Assembly: GCF_007992715.1 (NCBI RefSeq)
Contig: NZ_BKAU01000005.1
Span: 372,001 to 436,000, forward strand
Direction: 5' to 3'
Origin: Chitinophaga cymbidii
GTDB taxonomy: Bacteria > Bacteroidota > Bacteroidia > Chitinophagales > Chitinophagaceae
Length of the DNA: 64,000 nucleotides
In this document: one piece after another, positions 34,909 to 43,682 of the stretch
Layout: every line of letters begins with the position of its first letter
Position numbering within the stretch: the stretch's first letter is position 1
Made by a program: the position numbers and the translations under genes
The notes under the pieces: model-generated
Seen by the model: only the letters and a program-made list of their open reading frames with translations
Databases searched by the model: none
Told to the model about the DNA's origin: nothing

Positions 34909-36090
34909 TCATAGCGAGTATTTCAACAGTTCGGCTACAGTCCGCTGCAATTCCGCCTCAATTTCCAAATACCTGTCCTGGCTTTCATAGAACAGGGTCT
35001 GCTCCATAAAATACTCCAGCGTAGTGATTTGTCCAGCTTTCAGCGACTTCTTCAACAGGTCTTCGCTTGACAGCTTCCCTAACTCTTCCCCATATAGGAT
35101 GTAGCTGTCTTTCAGCTGGGAGTACTTCTCATACAATTCCTTCACTTCATTATAATGCTCGGTGCGATGCGCTTCTACCTGGCTTTCATACCAGCGTGCC
35201 CGTTCCTGCTGGGCATTTACTTTGTTGCGGTTTTCCCATAGTGGAATACTCAGCCCGAAATGCCCGCCGTGGAAACGTTGACCGAGAATACCCTGGTACC
35301 GGTAACCGGCTTCCAGCTTCGGCAGCCGCAGGGCCTTGCTTAAACGTACCTCCGCTTCACCGGCAGATTGCTGAGCCTGAAGCATTCGCAACGTCGGGTC
35401 TACGGCTTCGATGGTTTGCTCCAGTGTATCTAATACCGGGAGTGCTGGTTGCGGTGGGTACGCCGTGTCTTCCATAATTACAGGCTTGCCGCCGTTCAGT
35501 GCGGTCAATTGCTGGGTAAACTGCTTTTTTCCCGCCTGCACCAGCCGCAGGTCTGTGCGGATGTTCGCCAGCTGTAGCCGTGCTTTGTTCAGGTCCAGGA
35601 TGGTGGCATCTTTCAACTCATATTTCCGCTCATAATCGCGGTAGAAGGTTTCTGCTTCTGCTTGCCGTTTCAGCAACAGGCTTTCCCGCTTGTTGAGATA
35701 GACCAGGCGGAGGGACGCGAGTTTTGCTTCCAACATGATTTCCTGCCGGTTACGGGCGCCCTCGTACCCGGTCTGCGTGCTTTTCAGGCCGGCCACTTTT
35801 TTACGGAAGCCGTAAGCGGTCGGGAAGTCGAACCCCTGGGAAACCAGCAGGTCCGTTTGGTTGCCGGCGGTGGCGGGATAACCTTTCAGATAATCAATGC
35901 TCACTTGTGGATCATACAGCGTCAGGCCGGTTTTGTAGCCGGCTTTCACCGCGGCCACACGTTGCTGTTCGGCACGGATATCTTTATTGTTGCGCTCGAT
36001 CCGCTTCAGCACCGTGTCCAGTGTGCTTTGAGCCGGCAGCCGGAGGGCGGACAGACAGAGCAGCATTATATACAGGATGATCTTACGCAT
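34909..36090 (-). CDS. TolC/CzcC-like outer-membrane efflux factor
   Basis: 393 residues with signal peptide (MRKIILYIMLLCLSALRLPAQ). Two helical outer-membrane factor repeats are visible; the second begins AVDPTLRMLQAQQSAGEAEV. At 393 residues it is slightly short for TolC but normal for CzcC/CusC-like proteins of Bacteroidota. It is the last gene of a pump operon; its ATG overlaps the CusA/CzcA-type stop by 8 bases. Confidence 0.88.
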   Translation of the reverse strand: MRKIILYIMLLCLSALRLPAQSTLDTVLKRIERNNKDIRAEQQRVAAVKAGYKTGLTLYDPQVSIDYLKGYPATAGNQTDLLVSQGFDFPTAYGFRKKVAGLKSTQTGYEGARNRQEIMLEAKLASLRLVYLNKRESLLLKRQAEAETFYRDYERKYELKDATILDLNKARLQLANIRTDLRLVQAGKKQFTQQLTALNGGKPVIMEDTAYPPQPALPVLDTLEQTIEAVDPTLRMLQAQQSAGEAEVRLSKALRLPKLEAGYRYQGILGQRFHGGHFGLSIPLWENRNKVNAQQERARWYESQVEAHRTEHYNEVKELYEKYSQLKDSYILYGEELGKLSSEDLLKKSLKAGQITTLEYFMEQTLFYESQDRYLEIEAELQRTVAELLKYSL

Positions 36091-39000
36091 GTTTTTGTTC
36101 TTTTTGTTGTACGATGTAATACACGATGGGCACCACGAAGATGTTCAGCAAGGTGGAGCTGAGCAAGCCGCCCAGGATTACCTTCGCCATCGGGCTTTGT
36201 ATCTCGTTACCGGGTTCGTCACCTGCGACTGCCAGCGGGATGAGCGCCAGTGCGGCGGTGAGCGCCGTCATAAGGATAGGCGTCAGCCGGTCTACAGAAC
36301 CTTTGATAATCGTGTCGTGCAGGGAATAGCCTTCCAGCTGCAGCGTGTGGTAATGCGATACCAGCAGAATGCCGTTGCGCGTGGCCACGCCGAACAATGT
36401 GATAAAACCGATGATAGCGGGAATGCTCAGCACGCCGGAGGTCAGCCATATGCTTACCACGCCCCCGATCAGGGCCAGCGGCAGGTTCAGCAGGATGATG
36501 CCGGACATTTTCAGATTCTTGAATTCCTGGTACAGCAGCAGCAGGATGATCAGCAAGGCCACCAGTGAAGTAAACAGCAACGTTCTGGATGCCGCAGCCT
36601 CGCTCTCGAACTGTCCGCCGTATTCCAGGTGATAGCCCTCCGGCAGCTGAACATTTGCGCCTACTGCTTTCTGGATATCTGTCACTACGCTGCGAATATC
36701 GCGGCCGGCCACGTTGGCGGAGATCACTACTTTGCGTTGCACGTTCTCCCGGTTCACGGTATTCGGGCCTTTCGTGGAGATCACTTCAGCCACGTTACTG
36801 AGAGGGATCATTTGGCCGGAGCCATCCGCGATCAGCGTATTCCGCATGTTCTCGATAGTATTGCGGTTGGCATCGTTATATTTCAGGATGAGGTCGAAAC
36901 GTTTTTCGCCTTCAAACACTTCGCTGGCCTTTTCCCCGGCCATCGCCACGTCCACGAATTCCGTAAAATCACTCACTTTGATGCCGTAACGCGCCAGCAT
37001 TTCCCGGTTCGCTTTGATCTGCACCTGCGGGATCTCGATCTGCGGTTCCACGCTGAGGTCTACCAGGCCGGGGATATTCTGGATATTCATTTTGATCTGG
37101 TTTGAAAGCGTATACATTTTGTTCAGGTCATCGCCAAAAAGCTTGATGGCGATGTTGGCGCGTGTGCCGGACAGCATGTGGTCGATGCGGTGGCCGATGG
37201 GCTGGCCGATGGTGATGTTCGCCCCGGTGATGCCTGCCAGCTTGCCGCGCACATCTTCCAGGAACTCGTCGCGATCGCGGTCCTTCAATGTGAAAGGCAC
37301 ATCGATCTCCGAAGCGTTCACGCCCTGGGCGTGCTCGTCCAGCTCGGCGCGGCCGGTGCGGCGGGTGGAGGTGCGTATTTCAGGGATGGTCAGCAGGGCC
37401 TTTTCAATCTGCCGGCCGATGCTATTACTTTCTTCCAGGGAAATGCCCGGCAGGCTCACGGCGCTGATCACCAGCGATCCCTCGTTAAACTCCGGTAGGA
37501 AGCTGCGCCCCATCCGGAAGAACAGGAACACCGCCACTATAAAAAGCCCCACGGAACCGATCAGGATAGCGCGCTTCAGGTGCATAGCTTTTTCCAGTGC
37601 GGAGCCGTACCATCCATTTACCTTCTGTTCCAGCCAGCTGCCTTTCGCCTGCTTCAGTAGTTGTTTTTCGTTTGTCAGCAGATAGCTGCCGAGCACCGGC
37701 GTGAGCGTTACAGCTACAATCAGGGAGGCGAACAGCGACACGATGAAAGAGATACCCAGCGGTGCCAGCATCCTACCTTCCATGCCGGTCAGGAAAAACA
37801 GCGGCACGAACGCAGCGATGATGATCAGCGTGGCGTTCAGGATGGAGGCCCGGATTTCTACTGAGGCGTCATATATTACTTCCAGTGCATTGCGGCGCTC
37901 TGCGGCTGGTTTCAGCGCGTTCTCCCGCAGGCGCTTCAGCACATTATCCACGTCGATAATGGCATCGTCTACCAGTGCGCCGATGGCAATGGCCATACCG
38001 CCGAGCGACATGGTATTGATGGTGAAGCCCATCCATTTCAGTGCCAGCACAGCCACCAGCAACGAAACCGGGATGGCCAGCAGCGAAATGAGGGTGGAGC
38101 GCCAGTTCATCAGGAATACGAACAGTACCACCACCACGAACAGCATGCCTTCGATGAGCGAGCGTTTTACGTTATGGATGGATGCATTGATGAAATCACT
38201 TTGTGAGAAAATATCGCTGTGAACGTTCACGCCTTTGGGAAGGTCCTGCTGCATCGCGGCAAGTGATGCCTGGATGCGCCCGGTCAGCTCCAACGTGTTC
38301 GTGTTCGGTTGTTTGCTGACGGTGAGGATCACCGCATCTTTACCTCGCATGGAGCCGTCGCCGATCTTCGGTGCGCTGCCGATCTGGACGGCCGCCACAT
38401 CGGCGATCTTTACAGGTGCTCCGCCCATGGTCTTTACCACGGCGTTGCCCAATTCCTGCACGTCATTTGTGCGGGCCATGCCACGCACGATGTATTCGTT
38501 GCCGTATTCATTGATGAAACCGCCGGATGAATTCTGCGAGACGTTGCGGCAAGCCGCCAGCAGTTCATCCAGGCTCACGCCGTAATGCTTCATTAGCCGG
38601 GGATCGGCCAGCACCTGGTACTGTTTGTATTCACCGCCGATCACTACCACGTTCGCCACGCCGGCGGTAGCCAGCAAGCGCGGCCGGATAGTCCAGTCAG
38701 CCAGGGTGCGCACATTCATCATGTCGGTGCTGTCGCCGGTTACGGCTATCAGCATGATTTCCCCCATGATGGAGGCTTGCGGGGCCAGTACCGGGTTGCC
38801 GACGCCTTCGGGGAGCCGTTCGGCCACCGTCACCAGCTTTTCCGTTGTGATCTGCCGGGCTTTGAAAATGTCCGTTCCCCATTCAAACTCCACCCACACG
38901 ATGCTGATGCCCGCCGATGAGCTGGAACGCACGCGGCGCACATCGGTGGCGCCGTTGAGCGCTGATTCTATCGGGAAGGTCACGAGCTTTTCCACTTCTT

Positions 39001-39175
39001 CCGGGGCCATGCCGTGGGATTCCGTCAACACTACCACCGTTGGGGCCGTGAGGTCCGGGAATACGTCCACTTCCATCCGGGAAGCCACGTAGCCGCCGCC
39101 GATGAGTATCAGCAGCGCGCCGAACATGACCATCAACCGGTTGTGCAGGGCATATCGGATTATTTTGTTTAACAT
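36083..39175 (-). CDS. Heavy-metal efflux RND pump, CusA/CzcA family
   Basis: 1030 residues, full length, 12 transmembrane helices in RND layout. The TM4 segment reads GGMAIAIGALVDDAIIDVDNV, which matches neither the DFG-DGA form of Zn/Co/Cd pumps nor the canonical CusA form, so the substrate is uncertain. Opening residues MLNKIIRYALHNRL and the porter region (TFPIESALNGATDVRRVRSS) fit the HME group. It is encoded with its own adaptor (upstream) and outer-membrane factor (overlapping downstream) and is independent of the fused pump at 20165. Confidence 0.92.
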   Translation of the reverse strand: MLNKIIRYALHNRLMVMFGALLILIGGGYVASRMEVDVFPDLTAPTVVVLTESHGMAPEEVEKLVTFPIESALNGATDVRRVRSSSSAGISIVWVEFEWGTDIFKARQITTEKLVTVAERLPEGVGNPVLAPQASIMGEIMLIAVTGDSTDMMNVRTLADWTIRPRLLATAGVANVVVIGGEYKQYQVLADPRLMKHYGVSLDELLAACRNVSQNSSGGFINEYGNEYIVRGMARTNDVQELGNAVVKTMGGAPVKIADVAAVQIGSAPKIGDGSMRGKDAVILTVSKQPNTNTLELTGRIQASLAAMQQDLPKGVNVHSDIFSQSDFINASIHNVKRSLIEGMLFVVVVLFVFLMNWRSTLISLLAIPVSLLVAVLALKWMGFTINTMSLGGMAIAIGALVDDAIIDVDNVLKRLRENALKPAAERRNALEVIYDASVEIRASILNATLIIIAAFVPLFFLTGMEGRMLAPLGISFIVSLFASLIVAVTLTPVLGSYLLTNEKQLLKQAKGSWLEQKVNGWYGSALEKAMHLKRAILIGSVGLFIVAVFLFFRMGRSFLPEFNEGSLVISAVSLPGISLEESNSIGRQIEKALLTIPEIRTSTRRTGRAELDEHAQGVNASEIDVPFTLKDRDRDEFLEDVRGKLAGITGANITIGQPIGHRIDHMLSGTRANIAIKLFGDDLNKMYTLSNQIKMNIQNIPGLVDLSVEPQIEIPQVQIKANREMLARYGIKVSDFTEFVDVAMAGEKASEVFEGEKRFDLILKYNDANRNTIENMRNTLIADGSGQMIPLSNVAEVISTKGPNTVNRENVQRKVVISANVAGRDIRSVVTDIQKAVGANVQLPEGYHLEYGGQFESEAAASRTLLFTSLVALLIILLLLYQEFKNLKMSGIILLNLPLALIGGVVSIWLTSGVLSIPAIIGFITLFGVATRNGILLVSHYHTLQLEGYSLHDTIIKGSVDRLTPILMTALTAALALIPLAVAGDEPGNEIQSPMAKVILGGLLSSTLLNIFVVPIVYYIVQQKEQKHA

Positions 39176-39198
39176 ATCCTCTGTTTACCTGTGAATGA

Positions 39199-40701
39199 CT
39201 AATGTTCATGCCCATGCGCCGGCATGGTGCCGGAGGCTGTGGACAATTTGATATTATATGCGCCTTTCGTGACCACGCGTTCACCTTCTTTCAGCCCGCT
39301 GAGCACCTGCACGTTTTTTCCGTCATTGCCGCCAAGTGTCAACTCCCGTTTCTCGAAGGATTCACCGGCCATCTGCACATAGCAGGAGAAAGTGCCCTGG
39401 TCTTCCATCAGCGCAGATACAGGGATCACCAGCGCATTATTTACAGCATCGGCCTGTAGCAGCACTTCAATGAAAGAGCCCGGCAGCAGCCCTTCGCGTC
39501 CGTCGATCTCGAAGAATGCGGGCACCGTGCCATTTTCGCCCGCGGCTTTGCCAACGGAGGCCAGCCGGCCGTTCAGGTCTTGTAAGGAATATACAGTAGT
39601 CGGATTCACGCGGAAGTTGGCCGAACGAATGCTACCAATGCGGGCGTATGCAGCGGGTGCGATATCAGCACGCACCATCAGGCGTTTGTTGGTGGCCACA
39701 ACAGCCAGCGGCTGACCGGCTTCTACAAACTGGCCTTCAGTGACGCTGAGGGTGCGGATAAATCCTCCCCTGGACGCGGCAATGCGTTGCCCGCCTGTGC
39801 CGTAGGTGCCGGAAAGCGAACTGGCTACAGCACGGGCGTTGTCGTATTCGGTTTTGGCTTGCAGATAGTCCCGTTCGGTGATCAGCCGGTCGTTATACAG
39901 GCTCTGACTGCGCTCGAAATCGACTTTCGCTTTGGCAAGATTGTTCCTGGCTTCCTGTTGGCGCACATCCGTATTTCCGTCTGTGAGGCCCTTGCTGGAA
40001 ATGGTGAATAATACCTGTCCAGGCTTCACGGTCATGCCAGTCACGGGTTTCATGCGGCTGAATGATACGATTCCGGCTGTTTTGGCGGCTAGCACCTGCT
40101 CATCACCAGGAGCGCCGGTAATGGCGCCGGAGGTGCGCACCGTGTTATAGAAGGTTTGCCGTGTCACCGGCTGGTTGGCGAAGGGTATTTTCCATGCCTG
40201 TTCCTTTAGGTAGGAAATATCGCCGCCGGTTTGCGGAACTTTGGCTACCGCAGCGGCCTCCGCGTTAGGATATACCAGCACGTTTTCGATGATGATCTGA
40301 TCAGTGTAGCCCTTTGTTTTGACATCGAATACGAGTTTCCCCGTGCCCGCGGCTGCAGGTTGCAGCGCCAGCCGGAAGATGCCGGGAGATGATGGGCTGT
40401 CCACCGTTTGGCGGATGCCGTTTCCTCCACTTATCAGGCTGATGGTGATGGACCCTTCGGTAAACGGCGTAAAAACCTCGCCCAGGTGGGTGAAGTGGGC
40501 CGCGAATTTGGCCGTTTGGCCAACCACCAGCGGTTTGAATTCTACGTAAAGTTCCGTTTTATCGGTGTAAAGAGTGTATGACAGCGCGGCGGGGCCTTCG
40601 TCGTGGCTATGGCCGCCATCACCGTGATCATGTCCTTGCTGGGTAGGTTGATTGCATGCGATTGCAAACACCGGTAGCAAGGCGAACAGTATTTTCTTCA
40701 T
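39199..40701 (-). CDS. CusB/CzcB-like RND adaptor, His-rich lipoprotein
   Basis: 500 residues from the ATG at 40701 (MKKILFALLPVFAIAC), which begins a lipoprotein signal; a start 12 codons upstream spoils the signal. The mature N-terminus is His-rich (GHDHGDGGHSHDEG). A roughly 110-residue beta-sandwich domain follows (FKPLVVGQTAKFAAHFTHLG), then lipoyl halves, a coiled-coil hairpin (about residues 255-300) and the barrel domains, ending GTMPAHGHEH. Both His-rich ends suggest Zn/Ni/Co or Cu collection. It lies 23 bases upstream of the pump gene. Confidence 0.9.
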   Translation of the reverse strand: MKKILFALLPVFAIACNQPTQQGHDHGDGGHSHDEGPAALSYTLYTDKTELYVEFKPLVVGQTAKFAAHFTHLGEVFTPFTEGSITISLISGGNGIRQTVDSPSSPGIFRLALQPAAAGTGKLVFDVKTKGYTDQIIIENVLVYPNAEAAAVAKVPQTGGDISYLKEQAWKIPFANQPVTRQTFYNTVRTSGAITGAPGDEQVLAAKTAGIVSFSRMKPVTGMTVKPGQVLFTISSKGLTDGNTDVRQQEARNNLAKAKVDFERSQSLYNDRLITERDYLQAKTEYDNARAVASSLSGTYGTGGQRIAASRGGFIRTLSVTEGQFVEAGQPLAVVATNKRLMVRADIAPAAYARIGSIRSANFRVNPTTVYSLQDLNGRLASVGKAAGENGTVPAFFEIDGREGLLPGSFIEVLLQADAVNNALVIPVSALMEDQGTFSCYVQMAGESFEKRELTLGGNDGKNVQVLSGLKEGERVVTKGAYNIKLSTASGTMPAHGHEH

Positions 40702-40776
40702 TTTGATTCGTTTGTAGTAAAAATACCGCCGGGCCATGCCTGTGGCGGGACATGGCCTCGGACGGCCGTTCTCGGA

Positions 40777-41007
40777 TTAGTGAGAATGTTCTTTTCCATC
40801 CGCATGTGTGTGCGGTTTGGAAGTGTCTGCTTTGGTAGAATCGCCTACGCTGAAAGATTCCTGCGCCGGCTTAGTAGTGTCGTGGTCGGCGTGAACGGAA
40901 CCATCAGCGTGGGTGTGCGTGCTGTCGCCTTGTTCCTGTTTAGGAGCGTTCTGGCAAGCAGTGGCCGCAAACAATGCGATCATTGCAGAAAGGATGTAAC
41001 TTTTCAT
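40777..41007 (-). CDS. Small His/Asp-rich lipoprotein
   Basis: 76 residues from the ATG at 41007 (MKSYILSAMIALFAATAC), with lipobox ATAC. The mature part is low-complexity and rich in His, Asp, Thr and Lys (THTHADGSVHADHDTTKP and HTHADGKEHSH), the composition of a periplasmic divalent-metal buffer. It precedes the adaptor gene by 75 bases in the pump operon. Alternative longer starts lack a lipoprotein signal. Confidence 0.75.
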   Translation of the reverse strand: MKSYILSAMIALFAATACQNAPKQEQGDSTHTHADGSVHADHDTTKPAQESFSVGDSTKADTSKPHTHADGKEHSH

Positions 41008-41067
41008 GTTAACGGTTTGGATTTTAAATAAAAGCGGTGCGCGCATCAGCAAATGCTGCGCGGTGTG

Positions 41068-41505
41068 TTAAGCATGAAAAGCCGCCGGTGGCGCTCTTAA
41101 TCCGATGGGTGTGAGGAAGATGATGGGAACAAGGTCTAATGGGGGACTGCCGGGCACTGGAAGATCCACCTCAAATACAACAGGTTCGGCAAGATAGGAA
41201 AATATGTGCGCGCGAATCGCAGCTACAAAATGTTGCTGAAGCTGAGTGATGGCTTTTTCGCGGCCGAAGATCTCATATTCGCCGCCGTTATGTGAAAGAT
41301 GGGCGAAAGCATGTTCTAGTGGGGATTCGTCATCTTGGTGTCTGTCATGGTCGTGAGCATGCCCCTGGCCATCAGTGTGATCGTGGGCTACATGCATGTG
41401 TAAATCATCAGGATCGTGATGCACATGCGGTATAATGCTGTGCATCGCCATCATTATGTATGCTGTAAGTAACAGCCAGATATATCTCGTGCGTTTTGAC
41501 GACAT
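41068..41505 (-). CDS. His-rich secreted or membrane protein with C-terminal RAPP motif
   Basis: 145 residues from the ATG at 41505. An N-terminal hydrophobic segment (YIWLLLTAYIMMAMHSIIP) is followed by a dense His/Asp region (HVHHDPDDLHMHVAHDHTDG, continuing to about residue 60) and a C-terminus LTPIGLRAPPAAFHA. The terminal Arg-Ala-Pro-Pro resembles DUF2946-type copper-linked proteins of Proteobacteria. A possible -7 box TAGTTTTG lies at 41512-41519. It heads the pump operon, suggesting a metal-binding or sensing accessory role. Confidence 0.7.
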   Translation of the reverse strand: MSSKRTRYIWLLLTAYIMMAMHSIIPHVHHDPDDLHMHVAHDHTDGQGHAHDHDRHQDDESPLEHAFAHLSHNGGEYEIFGREKAITQLQQHFVAAIRAHIFSYLAEPVVFEVDLPVPGSPPLDLVPIIFLTPIGLRAPPAAFHA

Positions 41506-41614
41506 GCAAGGCAAAACTAACAATTATTACTATTCCGTAGTCATTAATTTGATCACCGGTCGTCCGAGGAATTGAGTCATGATTCCGGCAATCATTAATC
41601 TTTGGTTATAGCAT

Positions 41615-42886
41615 TTATATTTTCGCTCGAACCGTTACGGCCTCTGGCCGCATAGTTTCTTTCATCTTCACCCAAACCACCACCCCAGAGATAAAGGTAA
41701 CGATACCGGCAACGTGAACCGCCCAAACTAATCCTAACAGATTGGCTACGATCCCGGCCATCACCGCGCCCATGGCGTAGCCTATATCCCGCCAAAAGCG
41801 GTAAACGCCCAACGAAGATGCCCTCCAGGAGGGATGCGCCGCATCGCTGACCGCTGCCAGTAATGCCGGATAAACCATCGCTGTGCCAATACCCAGCAGA
41901 ACGGAACCAAACAGTCCGGCATAAAGCGGTTCAAACAGCTCAAGACCGATCACGATATGCCCGAACGCCTGGACGAACATTCCCCAAACAATCAACGGTT
42001 TCCGGCCAATACGGTCGGCCAGCGGCCCAGTAATGACCTGGCCGGCGCCCCATACTACCGGATAGATCGCCTTGATCCATCCCACGCCTTCCAGGCCTAC
42101 GCCAGCAGCAACGAACAGCAGCGGAAATACACCCCACGACATTCCATCGTTTAGGTTGTTGATCAGCCCTGCCTGGGAAACGGCAAACAGGTTTTTATTT
42201 CTAAAAGAAGTTTCCCGGAACACCCAGCTAAGGTTTGGTTTATGCGCCTTTTCGCCCGATGTGGTGGTGGAGATGGACGTGGATTCCAGTTTCGCGTGCC
42301 GCCGTGTATCACTAACAACGAATATCGATAGCAGCAGGCCGGCAATGGTGTAAAGAATGCCTATATAGAATGGCGCCGGACGCAATCCATACCGCGAGGC
42401 CAGATAGCCGGTGGCGAGGGCCGTCAGACCAACCGCACCATATCCGGCCGCTTCATTCAGTCCCATCGCGAAGCCTCGTTTCTTTGGCCCCACAAGGTCG
42501 ATCTTCATGTTTACGGTCATAGACCAGGCCAGCCCCTGGCTGATACCCAGCAACACGTTGGAAGCGATGATCCATGCCCAGGTCGGCCCCCAGGCCAGCA
42601 TAAACGGCACAGGTAGGCCAACGAGCCAGCCAGCTATAAGTATCTTCTTTCGGGTGTACCGGTCTGCCAGCGCGCCGGACACGAGGTTGGTTATGGCTTT
42701 TACGACGCCAAATGCGATGATGAACGAGAAGATGAACAAATCGGAGCCGATCTTAAATTCTTCCATGCCCACGAGGGGCACAACCGTCCTTTCCAGCCCG
42801 ACCATGCCGCCGACAAAGCAGTTCACGAGCACCAACCAGACAAACTGTTGCCAGTTTTCTTTCAACCCTAATCGAATCTCCTTCAT
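41615..42886 (-). CDS. MFS transporter
   Basis: 423 residues, 12 predicted transmembrane helices. The MFS loop 2-3 signature GALADRYTRKKILIAGWLVG and its second-half echo GPLADRIGRKPLIVWGMFVQ are clear. The start ATG (42884-42886) overlaps the nucleoside phosphorylase stop, so it is translationally coupled in the persulfide operon that begins at 44786. The substrate is unknown; context suggests a sulfur compound, nucleoside or metal conjugate. Confidence 0.88.
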   Translation of the reverse strand: MKEIRLGLKENWQQFVWLVLVNCFVGGMVGLERTVVPLVGMEEFKIGSDLFIFSFIIAFGVVKAITNLVSGALADRYTRKKILIAGWLVGLPVPFMLAWGPTWAWIIASNVLLGISQGLAWSMTVNMKIDLVGPKKRGFAMGLNEAAGYGAVGLTALATGYLASRYGLRPAPFYIGILYTIAGLLLSIFVVSDTRRHAKLESTSISTTTSGEKAHKPNLSWVFRETSFRNKNLFAVSQAGLINNLNDGMSWGVFPLLFVAAGVGLEGVGWIKAIYPVVWGAGQVITGPLADRIGRKPLIVWGMFVQAFGHIVIGLELFEPLYAGLFGSVLLGIGTAMVYPALLAAVSDAAHPSWRASSLGVYRFWRDIGYAMGAVMAGIVANLLGLVWAVHVAGIVTFISGVVVWVKMKETMRPEAVTVRAKI

Positions 42887-43650
42887 AATATGATTTTTTT
42901 GATGAGTGCTAACGTATCTATACTGCCAAAATGTTCGCCTTTTTCAAAATCACCTTCTTGCTGGGCCATCGTATTGGTCAAATGGGCAAAGCACACGATG
43001 TCTCTCTGTTTCGCGATGCCGAGGGCGTACAATGCGGCGGCTTCCATTTCCACACAGGTTACGTCTTCCGACTGCATGGCGTTGATGGCTTCTGCGGTTT
43101 CACGGTAGGGCGCGTCCGTCGTCCAGCTTTTGGCATCGAACCAGATATCCTGATCCAGGCTGGCGAGTTTGCGGTAAAGCCCGGGGGAAATAGCAGAAAT
43201 TTCACCGGCGGGGATATAATGGTAGCTGGTTCCCTCATCCCTCACTGCTTCGGTGATCAAAGCGAACCGCTTTGGGTTGTACGGTTCGTTGATGATACCT
43301 GCAGAAGTCACACTGATCAGCAGTCGGCATCCGGACACGAACAACTGCTCCGCCACGAGCACGGCGTAAGACGCGCCAACGATGCAGGGTACGATTCCGA
43401 GCGGTGTTCCGTTCAGTTCAAATTGATATAAACTGGAATGATAACATGCCCAGCATTTGCTTTTCTCCGCCAAGCCTTGTCCGATAAGGTAGTCGGCCAG
43501 GTCACCATCCGGGTCCAGTACGCAGATGGACGGTACATCGCCTTGCCCGATGTTTTTTTGCCTTCTGGCTTCACGCAGGAGATTTTCCGGGAGGAACACC
43601 GATGCAGATTGATAATATTTATTGTCCAGTATTGCCACTCTTTTATCCAT
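42883..43650 (-). CDS. Nucleoside phosphorylase (PNP/UDP family)
   Basis: 255 residues. Family features are the phosphate/ribose-site segments GIVPCIVGASYAVLVAEQLF and LISVTSAGII and the signature CVEMEAAALYALG, whose Met-Glu contacts ribose. Substrate may be a purine nucleoside, uridine or a thio-nucleoside. It is unusual beside rhodanese and persulfide genes; a link to sulfur-nucleoside salvage is an inference. It lies 32 bases after the metallo-beta-lactamase gene. Confidence 0.87.
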   Translation of the reverse strand: MDKRVAILDNKYYQSASVFLPENLLREARRQKNIGQGDVPSICVLDPDGDLADYLIGQGLAEKSKCWACYHSSLYQFELNGTPLGIVPCIVGASYAVLVAEQLFVSGCRLLISVTSAGIINEPYNPKRFALITEAVRDEGTSYHYIPAGEISAISPGLYRKLASLDQDIWFDAKSWTTDAPYRETAEAINAMQSEDVTCVEMEAAALYALGIAKQRDIVCFAHLTNTMAQQEGDFEKGEHFGSIDTLALIKKIIL

Positions 43651-43682
43651 GAGATTTCGATTATTGATGGAGTTGTTGGTTT

